Source of the DNA: Malachius bipustulatus
Taxonomy: Eukaryota; Arthropoda; Insecta; Coleoptera; Melyridae
NCBI GenBank assembly: GCA_910589415.1
Contig: OU342635.1
Coordinates: forward strand, 36,482,929-36,546,928
Length of the DNA stretch: 64,000 nucleotides
Direction of reading: 5' to 3'
The stretch's first letter is position 1, and every line of letters starts with the position of its first letter. Positions 1-11,456 of the stretch are shown here, piece by piece. Both the position numbers and the translations under genes were made by a program. The notes beneath the pieces are model-generated. The model did no database searches. It was not told the DNA's origin and saw only the letters and a program-made list of their open reading frames with translations.

Positions 1-1600
1 AAGGTTTAAGGAAGCTAGATCATTGTTTGTAAAGGATAAATTAAGAAGAATATAGGGAGAGAAAAAGAGTGATCTTAGAGGTATAGGTTTTTTTTTCAAA
101 CAAAAATTTTGGTAAGTTACAAGTTATGAATTATTCTTAAATTTTTTTTGGTTCAAGCTTAGTTAAACTCAACAATTTTCAACTGAACCCAACTAGAAAA
201 GACATTACCCTCAAAATAATAAATATTTTTATTTATGGTATAAAAATTTAAAGAATAAGAGGAAATTAAGAAGCAGATACCATAACAGTATAATTATCAT
301 TTCCAGGGTGATATACTTACGTTAAAAAAGTAAGCCCTTACAATGCTTAGACGTCAATTCCCACTCAATAAATATTCCATTTACTTTCACCAAATCCTCT
401 TCATGAACCATAATATCGTCCGCATAGACCTATGAAATTTGATCCCATAAATACCCCCTAAATTCACACTCCTACTAGATTTAGCTCTATGCCTAATCTC
501 CTGCATAAACGGTTATAAATCCGAGTGGCGTAAAATTTGCACCAGTTGTTAGGGTAAGGTCTGCATTGTTCATCGAGCCTGGCTTTGACAGCTACAGGAG
601 GAATATTTGTCACGTATGTGTCGCCGATCTGTCATGTGTTCCTTTCACCCTGTTATATTCGCGAATATGCCGCGCTATCATTATGTTATTGTATTCAGCT
701 CTGTGAGACCTTTGTTATTGTTGTCTTCTTTAGGTACTGGTACTTTGGGGCTGTGTTGTAATGGGTATAATTACACCCAATAATACTAATATAATATAAA
801 AGAATATAAAGTGCACCAGAAAATTATAAATATTCCAGAGACACCATACGCTTCGGATTTTTGGGAGTCTTGGGAGGGGGTGGGGGGTCGTTTGTAATTT
901 AATTTAAGTAGAATTATTTTTGTTACAAAAGGGAAAAATAAGGATGGATCTCTGTTATATGCAAGAAAATCTATTTTATGCGAGGAATACTAAAAATATT
1001 AACTCAAAAGAATCCGTCAGAGGTGCTGGATATGGACGTTCAATAAATCTTAGATCCAAAGCTTTGTCAGAAGTTATGTAAGGTAAACAGGGAGACCTAT
1101 AAAGTGAACAATTGATGTTATTTGTCAGTGGAGAGGCTTATAAATCGGCCACCGGAGTTGTACAATGCGGCCGCGATGTCAATGCATTATACAGAGGTGT
1201 CCTGCAGTGTACTACCCAGGACTACATTCACAACTGGAGCACAAACGCGTGATTTACTACACCAAACCAATATAATACACCGCTAATATTCGCTTTTCAT
1301 AGATGCGGGAATAATAACTCATCTATCCAGATAAATTCTCGAGATGCTCACTGCTATTTCGGGTACCATACCTATTGTGAAGAGGGCGCATTCATCTTAT
1401 ATTTGCAAGAATTTGTATTGAAGCTGAAAAAACTTTCAGAGTTCTTATAAGAACGCGATGATGATGAGCTTCTTGTGGGCTGATAATAGTCTTAAATTTT
1501 ATCCTGGTTAAATTTTATCCTAATAATATAAAACAAGCAGTCTATATAGTGTTATATTTCAAATATAAGTGCGAAAAATTTTGGGGGGTGATTTCTTGAC
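1..1600. other. AT-rich unique DNA, no gene seen
   Basis: No convincing coding frame, RNA gene or mobile element was found here. A slightly GC-richer stretch at about 1090-1260 is not obviously repeated elsewhere in the window and could be non-coding host sequence. Confidence 0.4.
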
Positions 1601-1689
1601 CCATTTAAGGAAAAAATGTGCTGTAAAATTGTAAAAATATGACATGCATTTTCTGAAGAAAAGCACGACTAAAACTAGGTAGTGTTATT

Positions 1690-2300
1690 TCCTCTGGTTT
1701 TGTATTTTTTTTTTCATTTTCCTATACCTACTCTTTTCCATGTTTTAATCACATAATGCCATTTTTCTCTAAAACGGTTCACCTTGGAGCTTTTGGCCAA
1801 GAGCACCTTCATTAGGTAAAAACCATTGGCGGCTTAAAATGAGTTTCCAGAATGTTTATTTTCCCAATGTCGTCGAAACTATGGGTGAAAACCCGCACGC
1901 AGATCTCCGTCCCTGGCATATGAAAAAACTTATCTGCATGGCTTAGTAGTTATCGTTAAAAAAGTAACTTAATCAAGCTTAAAGTATTTAATTAATGACG
2001 ATTCCAGAGATATCGTCAAGAAACTGGGAAAAATCATTCTTTGATACTCTCTCTTACATGAGTTTGTTAAAAGGGGCAATACAAATTTAAAAAAAATAAT
2101 TTTACAAATCTGTTTTTATCTTATTTTCAGAAATTATTGAGATACAGTTTAAGTTGGTGCAAATATTTTTTTTTTTACACCCTGTATCTCGAAAACGGTG
2201 CATTTGCGGATAAACGTTAGGGGAAATTTTTTGTTTATTTTTGACCAAAGAATCTATACCTTTAAATATTTTTGCAATATTAAAGGTACACCCTGTATAG
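1690..2300. repeat. Dispersed repeat family A, copy 1
   Basis: This segment matches, with many differences, sequence at 40.56-40.84 kb and 41.62-41.84 kb in the same order, and in part 39.41-39.54 kb. Shared landmarks are TCTCTAAAACG followed by CACCTT, CCAAGAG, TTGGCGG and CATATGAAAAAA, and later GTGCATTTGCGGATA and TTTTTTGTTTATTTT. It carries internal CACCCTGTA motifs near 2190 and 2290, linking it to the TACAGGGTG foldback elements. No coding potential is visible; a small minus-strand frame at 2102-2455 lies mostly within the repeat and is not considered a gene. Confidence 0.6.
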
Positions 2301-2559
2301 ATAGCTACATAATATAAACGATAGATATAAGATCTTTTAAATAGTACAGAGATCTTGGGGACAGAGAACAGTAAATAAACAGTAAATCCACAGACAAAAA
2401 AACTATTTTTTTTTATGAAAATGTAACTTTCTAATTTTCCAGAATTTTTATGCACTTAGGTAGGTAAACCTTTTGGGTACCTACCTAGATTTTGATAATA
2501 ATGGGTAGGTATGGGAACTAATTTTTTTGAGTTTTTAAAGATAAAAATTCAGTTGATCC

Positions 2560-2800
2560 AGATAAAAAGTCCCCCGACCATGGCGACGCTGTGCGTGCCG
2601 TCCGACGAAGAGCACCTTCCCCACCTGGAGTGCGGTCGGCCAATCCTCTAGCTCGCTGGGCGGGGCGTCCACGTATCATTACACGACCGCATTACATATT
2701 CATGTGGTAGAGCTACGACCATTCCATTCGCCAGTTGATTATGGCCAGATAGTCGGGACTTGATAAGACGTGACGCCCATGGAGATGTGTCTACATACTT
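2560..2800. other. GC-rich island, apparently unique
   Basis: A block clearly richer in G+C than its surroundings, containing GGCCAATCC and GGGCGGGGC near 2636-2668. These resemble CCAAT and GC-box motifs. No open frame or transcription start can be supported, so a promoter or conserved non-coding element is only a possibility. Confidence 0.3.
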
Positions 2801-2997
2801 GCTGGCTGGTAGGTATGCCGGAAAGTTGTATTCTAAGACGGAAAAAATTTGTCAATTATTACCGTTTTTAGGATTTATATAGGTACTTAGGTAGATGCGA
2901 ATATGAAAAGAAAACGATCACAAATAAATTCAATATTTTTGAGATATATTTTTTTTTGTAAAGAACCTTCAAAAAAATTGATATTTACAATTTATCT

Positions 2998-3745
2998 ACC
3001 GTGTGTCCCCGGATAGGTGAAACGACTCTTATAAAAGACAAAAAATTTTTGATTTCAATTTTAATTTTTTGGGGTTCAGCCCTGCTTGGCGAAAGAATAA
3101 TTTCTAACAAAATTTTAGTTTTGAAAAATCAAGCATGCCTTGGAAATTTCCAAGAAACCGGTTTTTCTGTTGAGTAAAGTGCATTTTATGTGGCAAATAT
3201 GACAAAATGTTATTTGAAAAAGTTGTTCAGAATCAACATTTAGGTCCCTATACCAAATTTCGAAATCATAGGTCAACTTTTATTTTTTTCATTTGTTTTT
3301 ATGTTAATTTGACAAATCAAAGAATTTCATAATTTGTAACAATGACTGCCATGGAAAAACCAAATTGTACCCATAGCAATAGCAATCTGTCAATATCAGT
3401 CTTTGTTACAAATGAAATTCTTTGATTTGTGAAATAAACATGAAAGTAAATGTAAAAGATCAAAGTTGGCCTATGATTTTGAAGTTTGGTATACGGACCT
3501 AAATGTTGATTCTGAACAACTTTTTCAAATAACATTTTGTCATATTTGCCACATAAAAGGCACTTTACTCAACAGAAGAAAACGGTTTCTTGGAAATTTC
3601 CAAGGTATGCTTGATTTTTTAAAACTAAAATTTTGTTAGAAATTACTCTTTAACCAAGCAGGGCTGAACCCCAAAAAATTAAAATTAAAATCAAAAATTT
3701 TTTGACTTTTATAAGAGTCGTTTCACCTATCCGGGGACACACGGT
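2998..3745. mobile_element. Foldback element, ACCGTGTGTCCCC ends
   Basis: The left end reads ACCGTGTGTCCCCGG and the right end is its reverse complement. The two arms of about 350 bp pair nearly throughout and meet near 3370, so almost the whole 748 bp is one imperfect palindrome. The ends differ from the TACAGGGTG class elsewhere in the window. No target duplication is clear. The 72-residue open frame inside is a by-product of the arm sequence. Confidence 0.85.
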
Positions 3746-3907
3746 ATATAGCAGGTAACCTACCTAATTTTATCTAAATTCACGTAGGTATCATCCGGTT
3801 AAACCAGATAAGATGTTTTCGCTTTGTGCTAGGTTATTTTGTGGTAGATTTTGTGATAGATATAGGTAGGTATATGATTCTGTTTTGGTTAGAAATGTTA
3901 GAGAAAT

Positions 3908-4850
3908 AAGTCCAGCTGGGAAATCTTCTTGTGGACCTCGTATATATCTTTCGAAAGCCCGTTGAGGCAGGTAGAGATACACCATCAGCCAGTTCTCCAA
4001 AATGTTCAGCACTTACGATGTATAGGTACTCTTGGTCTGATGAGATAACTCCAACGAAACGAAGTCTACTCAATCTAATACAGCTCTGTCTGATATACTT
4101 TTCTGGATTGAACTGATATAGGTATGAAATGTTTGCATTATGTTTGTTCACCATTGCATTGCACGTCATGATACTATTCATCATGGTTACCGTTACCAAC
4201 ATAAGAGGAGCATAATTTCTCCTCCATGGCATTTGTTCATTTTACCAAAAACTGAAATGCATCAGGATACAAGCGTGGACCCCACACGCAGTCTCATGTA
4301 GTGGAGAAAGGAGTTGTTGCTTGTTGTCATCAATCACCAATCAGTTTTGCCAAATTGGGTTTCTCTCATATTTCTCTCAAATATGTCCAGGTGGGAAATA
4401 ATCTTGTGGACCTCGCATCGTCTGAAAACCCTGTGAGGTAGGTAGACCAGCCAGTTCTCCAAGATGTTCAGCACGTGATGTGCATAGTTTTGATATTATA
4501 TAGCTCCGTCGAAACGCCCTGATGATGAGTTAAAAAACGAAACCGGTAGACAGACTGTTCAATATAAAGGACCCTGCACGTATCGTAATGGAAATCAACC
4601 CTCGGTTAAAATTTAACCTAATACAGCTCTCTCAGATACTTTTATTTCCGGATTGACCTGATGCTTGGTAGGAGATGTTTGCATCTTGTTCACCATTGCA
4701 TTGCACGCCATGATGCTGGTACCATAACAGGAGAATAATTTCTCCTCTATTTGTTTCTTTTACCAAAAACATTTAGCTGCAGGTTACTGGCGTGGACCTC
4801 TCACATTCTCCTGTATTAAGAAAGGAGTTGTTATCATCCTTCACCTTCCT
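3908..4850. repeat. Diverged tandem duplication of ~470 bp
   Basis: Unit 1 (about 3908-4345) and unit 2 (about 4385-4850) share, in order, TCTTGTGGACCTCG, CAGCCAGTTCTCCAA, TGTTCAGCAC, CTAATACAGCTCT, GTTCACCATTGCATTGCAC, ATAATTTCTCCTC and AGAAAGGAGTTGTT. Unit 2 has extra sequence in the middle. Minus-strand translations of both units contain similar short peptides in shifting frames, such as LNILENWL, so the repeat may derive from duplicated exons of a decayed gene. That origin is an inference. Confidence 0.7.
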
Positions 4851-5153
4851 TCAATCGTTCAACCAGTTTAGTTTAGTTTCTCTCAACTCCAAGCAATTCT
4901 TCACCATCAGAATGCGGTTTCCATAAGCAGAGCGGGTTACATAAAGGAGTCTGAAGAGAATCTTCAGACCATCAGTTGTGATCCAATCTGTGTGACTCAT
5001 CAAAGTCGCATTCTTTATTGGCATTATCCAATCTGCGATATCGCAGAGATGAGACCTTTGCAATAAAGTGCGTGAGGGTTTATCTTGTAGTTTTTTTGCC
5101 CAGGTATTGTAATCTGGTGTGCTGTTCTTAATAAAAAAATCTAAGGGATTCAT
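4851..5153 (-). CDS. Hypothetical 100-residue open frame
   Basis: Frame of 100 codons from ATG at 5153. The protein is hydrophilic, has no membrane segment and matches no family I recognise. It lies directly downstream, on the same strand, of the multi-membrane frame at 5209-5889, and beside the duplicated block at 3908-4850. It could be a following exon or part of a decayed gene, but no splice sites decide this. It may also be a chance open frame, which AT-rich insect DNA readily produces at this length. Confidence 0.2.
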   Translation of the reverse strand: MNPLDFFIKNSTPDYNTWAKKLQDKPSRTLLQRSHLCDIADWIMPIKNATLMSHTDWITTDGLKILFRLLYVTRSAYGNRILMVKNCLELRETKLNWLND

Positions 5154-5208
5154 AAAAAAGGCGTCTGATATCCTGAGAATTTTAGTTGGTTCCTTATAGC
5201 AAGAAGAT

Positions 5209-5889
5209 TTACGAAGAAGGAAGGAAAAAGACAGTGATTTTGGAAATCTTTATCTTTCTGACGTTATCGACTGTGTGAGAAGACTCATGGATAGTGTTAG
5301 TTAACAGAGTAACAGTCACAAAGAGAAGTAGATAAGTACAACTGAAAATGTGATATACTTTTCGGAAAGTACCTATATTGAAGTAATAATAATTATAATC
5401 ACCAATTAAGTAGATACTCCAACTTTTTTTTTGTCTTTCACCCTTCATAGTTGAAACAATCTCAGTGATCATGCAACTCATATTTAATATTAGCTTCATG
5501 CAAACATTATGTAATCGTAGCTCTGCCATTCTACCGGAATATTTTTCTGTTTTGGTGCAGATGCAAAATTCTTGGTTTATGATGGCATATAGGACTATGC
5601 GTTCAATAATGGCACAATATGCCATAAAGTGCACTTGTTTGGCTAGCATGCGTGGCAAAATGAACGTCATGAAGCAGGCAAAAATATACAAAAGCAAGAA
5701 AAAAATACCAGAATAGAATTTACTGTTCAAAACATTTTTGATGAGCGAAGAAAGGGAGAAAGGAACGATCAAGAACACAGATAAGGAGAAGAAATCAAAG
5801 AGGGAAAACGAAAATTTAGAGGACTTCGAAGCCGATATTTTAGATGTGACCGATTTAATACCGCAATGACTATTCTCTCTCGAAGTCAA
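5209..5889 (-). CDS. Hypothetical multi-membrane protein, possibly chemoreceptor-like
   Basis: At 226 codons this is one of the longest frames not explained by a repeat. Hydrophobic stretches suitable for membrane segments lie near residues 27-49, 58-78, 86-105 and 180-200. Between the last two is a long polar region with RLHNVC and KGERQKK. A final hydrophobic helix followed by a polar tail is loosely like the insect gustatory receptor layout (seven membrane segments, about 350-450 residues). However, the frame is too short, the C-terminal receptor signature is not visible, and no splice sites were confirmed. It could be a decayed receptor exon, an unrelated membrane protein or a chance frame. 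Confidence 0.3.
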   Translation of the reverse strand: MTSRENSHCGIKSVTSKISASKSSKFSFSLFDFFSLSVFLIVPFSLSSLIKNVLNSKFYSGIFFLLLYIFACFMTFILPRMLAKQVHFMAYCAIIERIVLYAIINQEFCICTKTEKYSGRMAELRLHNVCMKLILNMSCMITEIVSTMKGERQKKSWSIYLIGDYNYYYFNIGTFRKVYHIFSCTYLLLFVTVTLLTNTIHESSHTVDNVRKIKISKITVFFLPSS

Positions 5890-8039
5890 AGAGTTTTGGA
5901 TTTGCTTTCAGTTCTGTCAATCTTGACGTCATGTCAAATACGCTAATGTCGCCAGCATATTTCTGTTTGTGTGGATACGCAAGAATAATTGCTATAATAT
6001 TTATTGATAGGTACTTTTTATACCCAAAAGTTTAGGTTCTCTTTGTATAAAACACCAAAAATACAGCTAATACCATTACCTACATCCATATATAAGCACA
6101 TGTACGCCTTGCCAAAGATGGAAAACTTGTCATTTCTGATTTTTCAATTTTTTAATAGCAAAAGGAAATATTTTTTGTGACTGTCAATTTCTGGCTTAAC
6201 TGCTACATGAAACCGGACTAAAGAAAAATAATATTTAACGTTCAAGTTAAGGGTTGAAGGGTCATCCGGCGGATCATTTCAATTATTCTTTAATTGAGGC
6301 TTTCGGGGGTTAGTGGAGGGGAGAGTGTTATATAGGTAACGATTAATTTATTTTGACATATACACGCCCTTATTCAAGGAGGTAATAGAAAAATATTAAG
6401 AAAGTAAAAAAATATATATATACATATATTGTTTCCTAGTAATATCAGGGCAAAAGATTATTGTTTGGGAGTAGCGATCATTCTTAAAAAAAACATTATT
6501 TCAACATTTTAGGTTAAGATTGTTTTAAATTTTAAAGAATGAGGAAATCAGTGACTTCAGTGGTGACTTAACTTGTTCACCACGATACTTGTGGTGGTAA
6601 ACTTTTCTATAATTGAGCTCCGCAATTGTTGCCCACCAGCTTTTCTCGAGGTTTCCTTATCTATATTCTTAAAATTATTTATTACACCTCCTTCGCAATA
6701 TATTTTTATAGCTTGCCACCTACAGGACAATCATTGTCTCAATTGAGGCTCAATGTAGCTGCATGTAATTTAATAATGGTAACTGAAGTCAATGAATTTA
6801 CTGAAGCTTAGTGAAATTACCCACCTCAAACTACTTACCTTACTCGTATACTTCTTCTTACCAGTGTCATACTCACAATTGGGCGTAGGCCTACTTCTCA
6901 AACGGCAAACAAACGGCACTAATTAGGAGGTTTTACTAGGCAGGATCCTGTGCGGTGGTTTACAATAATTGATTCCTCAAGAAACAATAATTTATTCTTG
7001 ATGCATTCGCGTCTAAAATACGCGACGTAATGTAGTCGCTGCAAGGTTTATAATAAGCCAAGTAAAGCATTCTAATAGCAATTGCATTTATCTGATACTT
7101 TTGCACATAATTACGTTTGATAAGTAAAGGAAGTTGTACATATACTTCTATAAAGAGTAGATATTTTAGTACAAGCAAATGAAATGGTAGGTTACTTATA
7201 AAAGGAGGTTGAACGTGCAATGATTATGAGGAAAATGTAATTAAGTAATGAAAATAATGAAATAATGTTGACCAATATGTAAATTTATAATTGAAGATAA
7301 AACTGAACTTCTGTACCTAGTAGTAATAAAACGAAACACAAATTACCTATTTACATGTCATGCGAGGTGTTTAAATGTAATAGGAATAAACCTTCTTTAT
7401 AATAATTATTGCATTGGATGCAAGGAGCAATTAAGTTATTATTGAGCTATAGAAATTGGAGTGAAGTTATCAAAGAGAGGTAGCAAAAACAGGAATGGCC
7501 AAACATCATTCCCAAATAAGCCTTGATTATTTGCTATAATGTAAATTACTATTTATTGCATTACTGAAGATCTATCTGATTATGTCACTTATTGAGGAAT
7601 ACTCCAGTTGGTAAAGTAGACAATGTACCAAAATTTCATAAAAAATCTTATCTAGGATTTTCCTTCAATAATAATTATTGTTAGTGAAGAGGTTATATAC
7701 AACATAAATCCACAAAAATCAGTTCTGGGGGTGCAGCGTGCTCCCCTCCCCTCCCCCCAAACTACCCCTTTGGTGAAGAACCAAAAAAATACTTATTAGG
7801 CAAAAGAAAGCCTGAGTGATTTCCTTAGTTTTTCGAGTTTTCTAGTTATTCAAAATTTAAGAAATTTCGAATTTTTTATTTTTTATGTGCGCGAATTTTC
7901 GTCGTAAAGCGCGAATTTTCGTCGTAAATAAGTTGTCAATAAATATTATGAACTCCAGAGATTGACATTTTATATTGTCGAGTGACAGTATCCTGAAGCT
8001 TCATGAAAACTTGCTTGATTACGTTATTATTACATTAAT
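5890..8039. other. AT-rich DNA, no gene seen
   Basis: No supported gene. Small open frames at 6626-6811 (plus) and 6960-7220 (minus) show no family features. A short direct repeat of GCGAATTTTCGTCGTAAA occurs twice near 7890-7928. The stretch is otherwise plain AT-rich sequence. Confidence 0.4.
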
Positions 8040-8186
8040 GCCCGTATTCACAAACGATAATTTCCTAAATAATTACGTAATTAATTAAATGAGTGAGATG
8101 GAGATATGCAGTTTTTTTGCAATAGAATGAGATGGGGATAATTGATTACGTAATTATTTAGGAAATTATCGTTTGTGAATACGGGC
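8040..8186. mobile_element. 147-bp MITE, GCCCGTATTCAC ends, copy 1
   Basis: The arms begin GCCCGTATTCACAAACG and end in the exact complement, continuing inward through TTTCCTAAATAATTACGTAAT. The centre is asymmetric (GAGATGGAGATATGCAG). Copy 2 at 45278-45425 is nearly identical with its centre inverted, and a shorter relative sits at 61028-61106. In both full copies the sequence before the left end is ATTACATTAAT, so the true element may extend slightly further or the target may be preferred. Confidence 0.9.
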
Positions 8187-8319
8187 ATATGCCATATTTA
8201 AGGACAAGTGCGTAAAGTATGACACTTTTAAGGACTTGTGCCTATATAAAAGAATGAAAGTCCACAGCATATCTCTTGGGCAGTGGGCAGTATTTCAATC
8301 ATATTATATGCCATATTAC

Positions 8320-8965
8320 ACAGCGTTACGAGGGATAGGATGATCAACATATTGACAGACAATCAGGCGGTTCTGAGGGCTATTGAAAGCCCCAAGATAA
8401 CGTAGACTACTGTGGGAATGCCGTGAAAACCTCGAAAGCCTGCAACAAAGTAACATGTGGGTGCCAGGACACAGCGGAATCATATGCAATGAAAAAGTCG
8501 ACGAGCTGGCAAGAAATAGATCCTCGGTTAAATATATTGGCCCAAAACCGGTCCTGGGAGCACAAAAGAGGACAGCACGGGTCCAAATTAATACATGGGT
8601 TAAGAAAAAACACAAATAATATTGGGATAAAAGGACCAAACATCAACATGGTAAAGCCTTCATCAAGGGACTCATAAAGAAGAAAACTGAAGAACTACTA
8701 TCACTTAGTAGGAATCAGTTTAAGCATCACAGTGGGATTACTGACGGGGCATATTACCCTAAAGGTATACTTAAATAAAATAGGACTGTTCAATGGAGAG
8801 CTAAGCTGTCGAGAATGCAGCAAGGCCCAAGAGACAGCCAAACATGTCCTGTGCGATTGCGAAGCTCTGGACCGCAGAAGACAGGAAACATACGGACAAC
8901 CAAAAATGAGCCCGGAAGAATATGGCACTCATAGAGTGATGAGACTGTACAAACTATAATAGTTC
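8320..8965 (+). pseudogene. LINE ORF2 C-terminal fragment (RNase H and zinc-binding tail)
   Basis: Translation across at least one frame change gives ILTDNQAVLRAIESPK (RNase H), then WVPGHSGIICNEKVDELAR (the RNase H GH...NE.AD motif) followed by YIGPKPVLG. The 8732-8959 frame of 75 codons contains LLTGHITLK and CRECSKAQETAKHVLCDC, the Cys-rich C-terminus of RNase H-encoding insect LINEs of the I/R1/LOA group. The upstream reverse transcriptase and endonuclease are missing, and stops interrupt the RNase H part. It is a dead 5'-truncated copy. It belongs to the same broad group as the fragments at 12.7, 48.3 and 50.6 kb but is clearly diverged from them. Confidence 0.8.
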
Positions 8966-9180
8966 AGGGGTCCAGATTCGACTGTCAGAATGCGGGTGGC
9001 ATGAAGCAAAGGAGATTTACCACAATAAGCCCATGAGGCTTAGGTGCTTCCGGTGATCTTGTATCAGCGGCTCTCGAAGGAAAAAAAGCACTTGACGATT
9101 GTCAAACTCAGTCTTTGGCCTCGTTTGACAATTTTCGTGCGTGCTTAAAACACTGCTGTGTATTATTGTCAAATCCACCG

Positions 9181-9182
<2 letters not shown>

Positions 9183-9213
<31 letters not shown>
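9183..9213. repeat. (TAA)n microsatellite tail of LINE
   Basis: About ten TAA units on the plus strand, immediately after the conserved LINE 3' end, so it is the element's simple-repeat tail rather than an independent microsatellite. Confidence 0.9.
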
Positions 9214-9214
<1 letters not shown>

Positions 9215-9448
9215 CTCTTTATTGTACCATTAAATTCAACAATCATTGATTAGTACAATAGCGTTGTAAGCGATAACAAACAAAGAACAAACCGCAGTAG
9301 TACACATAAATTCGCCTGCGTAATCAAAAGGTCATACGCAAGCGATTGACATTATATAACACATTGATCACAATCACAAAAGCATCATAGAAAAACAAAT
9401 AAAGGAAAATTTCTAGAATCTCATGCTAGTCATTGCATAACTACGTTG

Positions 9449-10021
9449 TCATTTACAATTATTATACATATCCATGGTAGAATAGGGTTCCAGGTCTGTG
9501 AGATATCTTCGGAGATGTGCCTTGAACTGAGAGAATCCAAAGGTTGCGGGGTCTATCCTGAAGTGATTAAGGAATTTTATGGCAGCGTACGTGAATGTCC
9601 TCTCGGTGGAAGTGAGATGGTGAGTTGGTAGTTTGAAAAGATTGAGCCTGGTCTGATAATGGTGTGTGAATCGGAAACGATCAAGTTTGGCTTGATGTTT
9701 GTAAATCAGTTTGAGAAGAGAGAAGACATAAACAGCAGGCAACGTGAGGAGAGCGAGACGCCTGAAGTGACCCCTACAGGACTGATGTATGGACAAGCCT
9801 GCCAGTATCCTGATAGCTCTCTTCTGCAGAAGAAAGACTCTGCGTAGAGAACCCTGTGATCCGCCCCATACGGCCAGGCCATAGGAGATGTGACTGTAAA
9901 AATGTCCGTAGTATGCGGAGAGAAGAACGCCATGAGACACAGTGTGTTGGAGTTGTCTCAGAAGGAAACAGGAGCTAGCAAGGCGTCGGCACAAGTGGTC
10001 AGTGTGAGTCAGCGAGTTCAA
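9449..10021 (-). pseudogene. LINE ORF2 C-terminal region
   Basis: A 190-codon frame, the tail of the LINE above. It contains YYGHFYSHISYGLAVWGGS and LQKRAIRILAG, the conserved post-polymerase region of CR1/L2/Jockey-type elements, and ends with a segment (residues ~125-190) holding HYQTR and KFLNHF typical of the same group. There is no RNase H. Sequence between 10021 and 10206 is expected to link it to the polymerase but is broken by frame changes. Confidence 0.8.
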
Positions 10022-10205
10022 GTTTTGAATTTCACAACCCGCGCAGGAGAGATCTCAGTACTAACGATTGGGATAGGCGGTAAAGGAGGAAGGCGAGAAC
10101 GGCAAGAATGGAAGTCAATCAACTCGGTTTTTGTTTAATTCGTTCTTAGTTTATTTTTTCGAAGCCATAAAGATGCTGCTTCCAATGGAAGTTTAGTTGA
10201 GTTTA

Positions 10206-10523
10206 TTATTTCAGTGAGGTCTTTGTTTTCAACCTGATGAGGATGGTTGTATCGTCTGCATAGTTAACACATAGAGAAGTGGGGGAAGAAATTAAGGAGC
10301 CCAAATCGTTAATGAAAATAAGGAAAAGAAGCGGGCCGAGTACGCTACCCTGGAGTACTCCTGAGGAGATTGGAGCAAAGTGGGATCTCACAAATCGACC
10401 ATCAAACGCAGGGAGCTGTACCGCCTGGGTTCTTTCTCGTAAGTAGCTGGTAAACCACTTTAGGGGCAATCCGCGAACACCGATGCTCTCCAGCTTCCGA
10501 ATGCAGGCATTCGTGGCACACAC
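10206..10523 (-). pseudogene. LINE reverse transcriptase, catalytic core
   Basis: A 105-codon frame continuing the polymerase in another frame. It contains WFTSYLRERTQAVQL, SGVLQGSVLGPLLF (54-67) and the catalytic YADD at 88-91 within NYADDTTIL, so both active-site Asp residues of that box are intact. It overlaps the preceding frame by about 120 bases, which marks a frameshift between catalytic box A and the following thumb-side blocks. It ends shortly after YADD. Confidence 0.85.
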
Positions 10524-11280
10524 TATCGAAAGCCTTGGAAAGGTCCAGAATAAGCCATCCAGCCGTTCGCATGCCCTCTACCATGCCCTCAGAGATGAAC
10601 TCAGTAAGTTGCACTAGAGCCGTCTCAGTTGATCTGTTCCTCAGGAAACCGTGTTGGGAGCGGGAAAGAGTCTCAGTCTTATTTAAGAAGTCAAGAAGAC
10701 GCGAGGAGACGAGGGATTCGAGAATTTTATCAAACACGGATAGTAAGCTAGTTGGTCTGTAGTTGTCTGGGTCTTTGACGTCGCCCTTCTTGTAAATGGG
10801 TTTAACCAGGGCTGTCTTGAGTTTATCGGGGAATACGCCGGTCTCAAAGGAGTTGTTATAAATTTCCGATAAGGGTTGCGCAAGTTCAGATATACAATAC
10901 TTCGCAATGAAGGAAGGAATCTCGTCTAGACCTGACGACTTTTTGTTTTTAAATCGGGAAGCTAGCCTTATAATTTCGCCAGGTGATGTAGGGTACAACA
11001 TGAAAGATGACGAAGAGGCGAGAACAGGCACAGTGGAATCAGTGGATCCGTGAGTGTGGCTGACGGTGAGAGAGTTGTTTGAAAGAAATACGCTGTTGAG
11101 TATCTCAGCAATTTCTGCAGGATCCGTCTTGACTGAGTTTTGACAATTGAGTTCCTCGATCTTCCGAGACTTGCTTGCCAACTGACAATATTTGTTTATG
11201 AGAGACCATCCAGATTTAATTGGATTTTCGGATTCGCTGATATATATGTCATTGCGACGTCTGGGCTCGCGTCTCACCAA
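10402..11280 (-). pseudogene. LINE reverse transcriptase, N-terminal half
   Basis: A 292-codon frame. Reverse transcriptase blocks appear in order: KKSSGLDEIP (113-122), IYKKGDVKDPDNYRPTSLLS (162-181), QHGFLRNRST (209-218) and LDLSKAFDSV (245-254), which holds the first catalytic Asp. After that the frame shifts and the remaining ~35 residues are out-of-frame sequence. The continuation is the overlapping frame at 10206-10523. The reaction would be target-primed reverse transcription of the element's RNA; the break makes this copy non-functional. Confidence 0.85.
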
Positions 11281-11456
11281 ATACCTGAACTTTCGCTGAA
11301 GTCTGGCTAACTGGCACTTGAACTGCTCGTTGGATGTATTTTTCAGTTCATTTAGGAGATTTATTCTGTCATAAAGTTGACGTATTTCTGGGGTAAGCCA
11401 TCGAGGTCTGGTAGGCCCAGAATTACGAATTCTTGATTTTCTGGAGGAAAATACCA

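Larger units (their letters stand above)
9183..11456 (-). mobile_element. 5'-truncated LINE (Jockey/CR1/L2-like) with (TTA)n tail
   Basis: A minus-strand non-LTR retrotransposon. Its 3' end lies at 9183-9213 as a (TAA)n run on the plus strand, next to a conserved 3' segment with AATAAAGAGATTTA. The stop codon is near 9449 and coding homology runs to about 11456, where WLTPEIRQLYDRINLL precedes the reverse transcriptase. The apurinic endonuclease domain is absent, so the copy is 5' truncated. No RNase H domain is seen. Frameshifts near 10510 and in 10021-10206 mean it is not active. The last ~75 bases of its 3' end recur at 48.22-48.29 kb on a different body. Confidence 0.85.

Noticed and set aside
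5465..5716. 83-codon plus-strand frame
   Set aside because: Antisense to the longer minus-strand frame at 5209-5889, with no features of its own.
8423..8677. 84-codon plus-strand frame with overlapping minus-strand frames at 8316-8649
   Set aside because: The true LINE RNase H frame (WVPGHSGI...) is a different phase; these are shadows.
10535..10762. Plus-strand frames across 9446-10762
   Set aside because: They are antisense to the recognised LINE polymerase frames.
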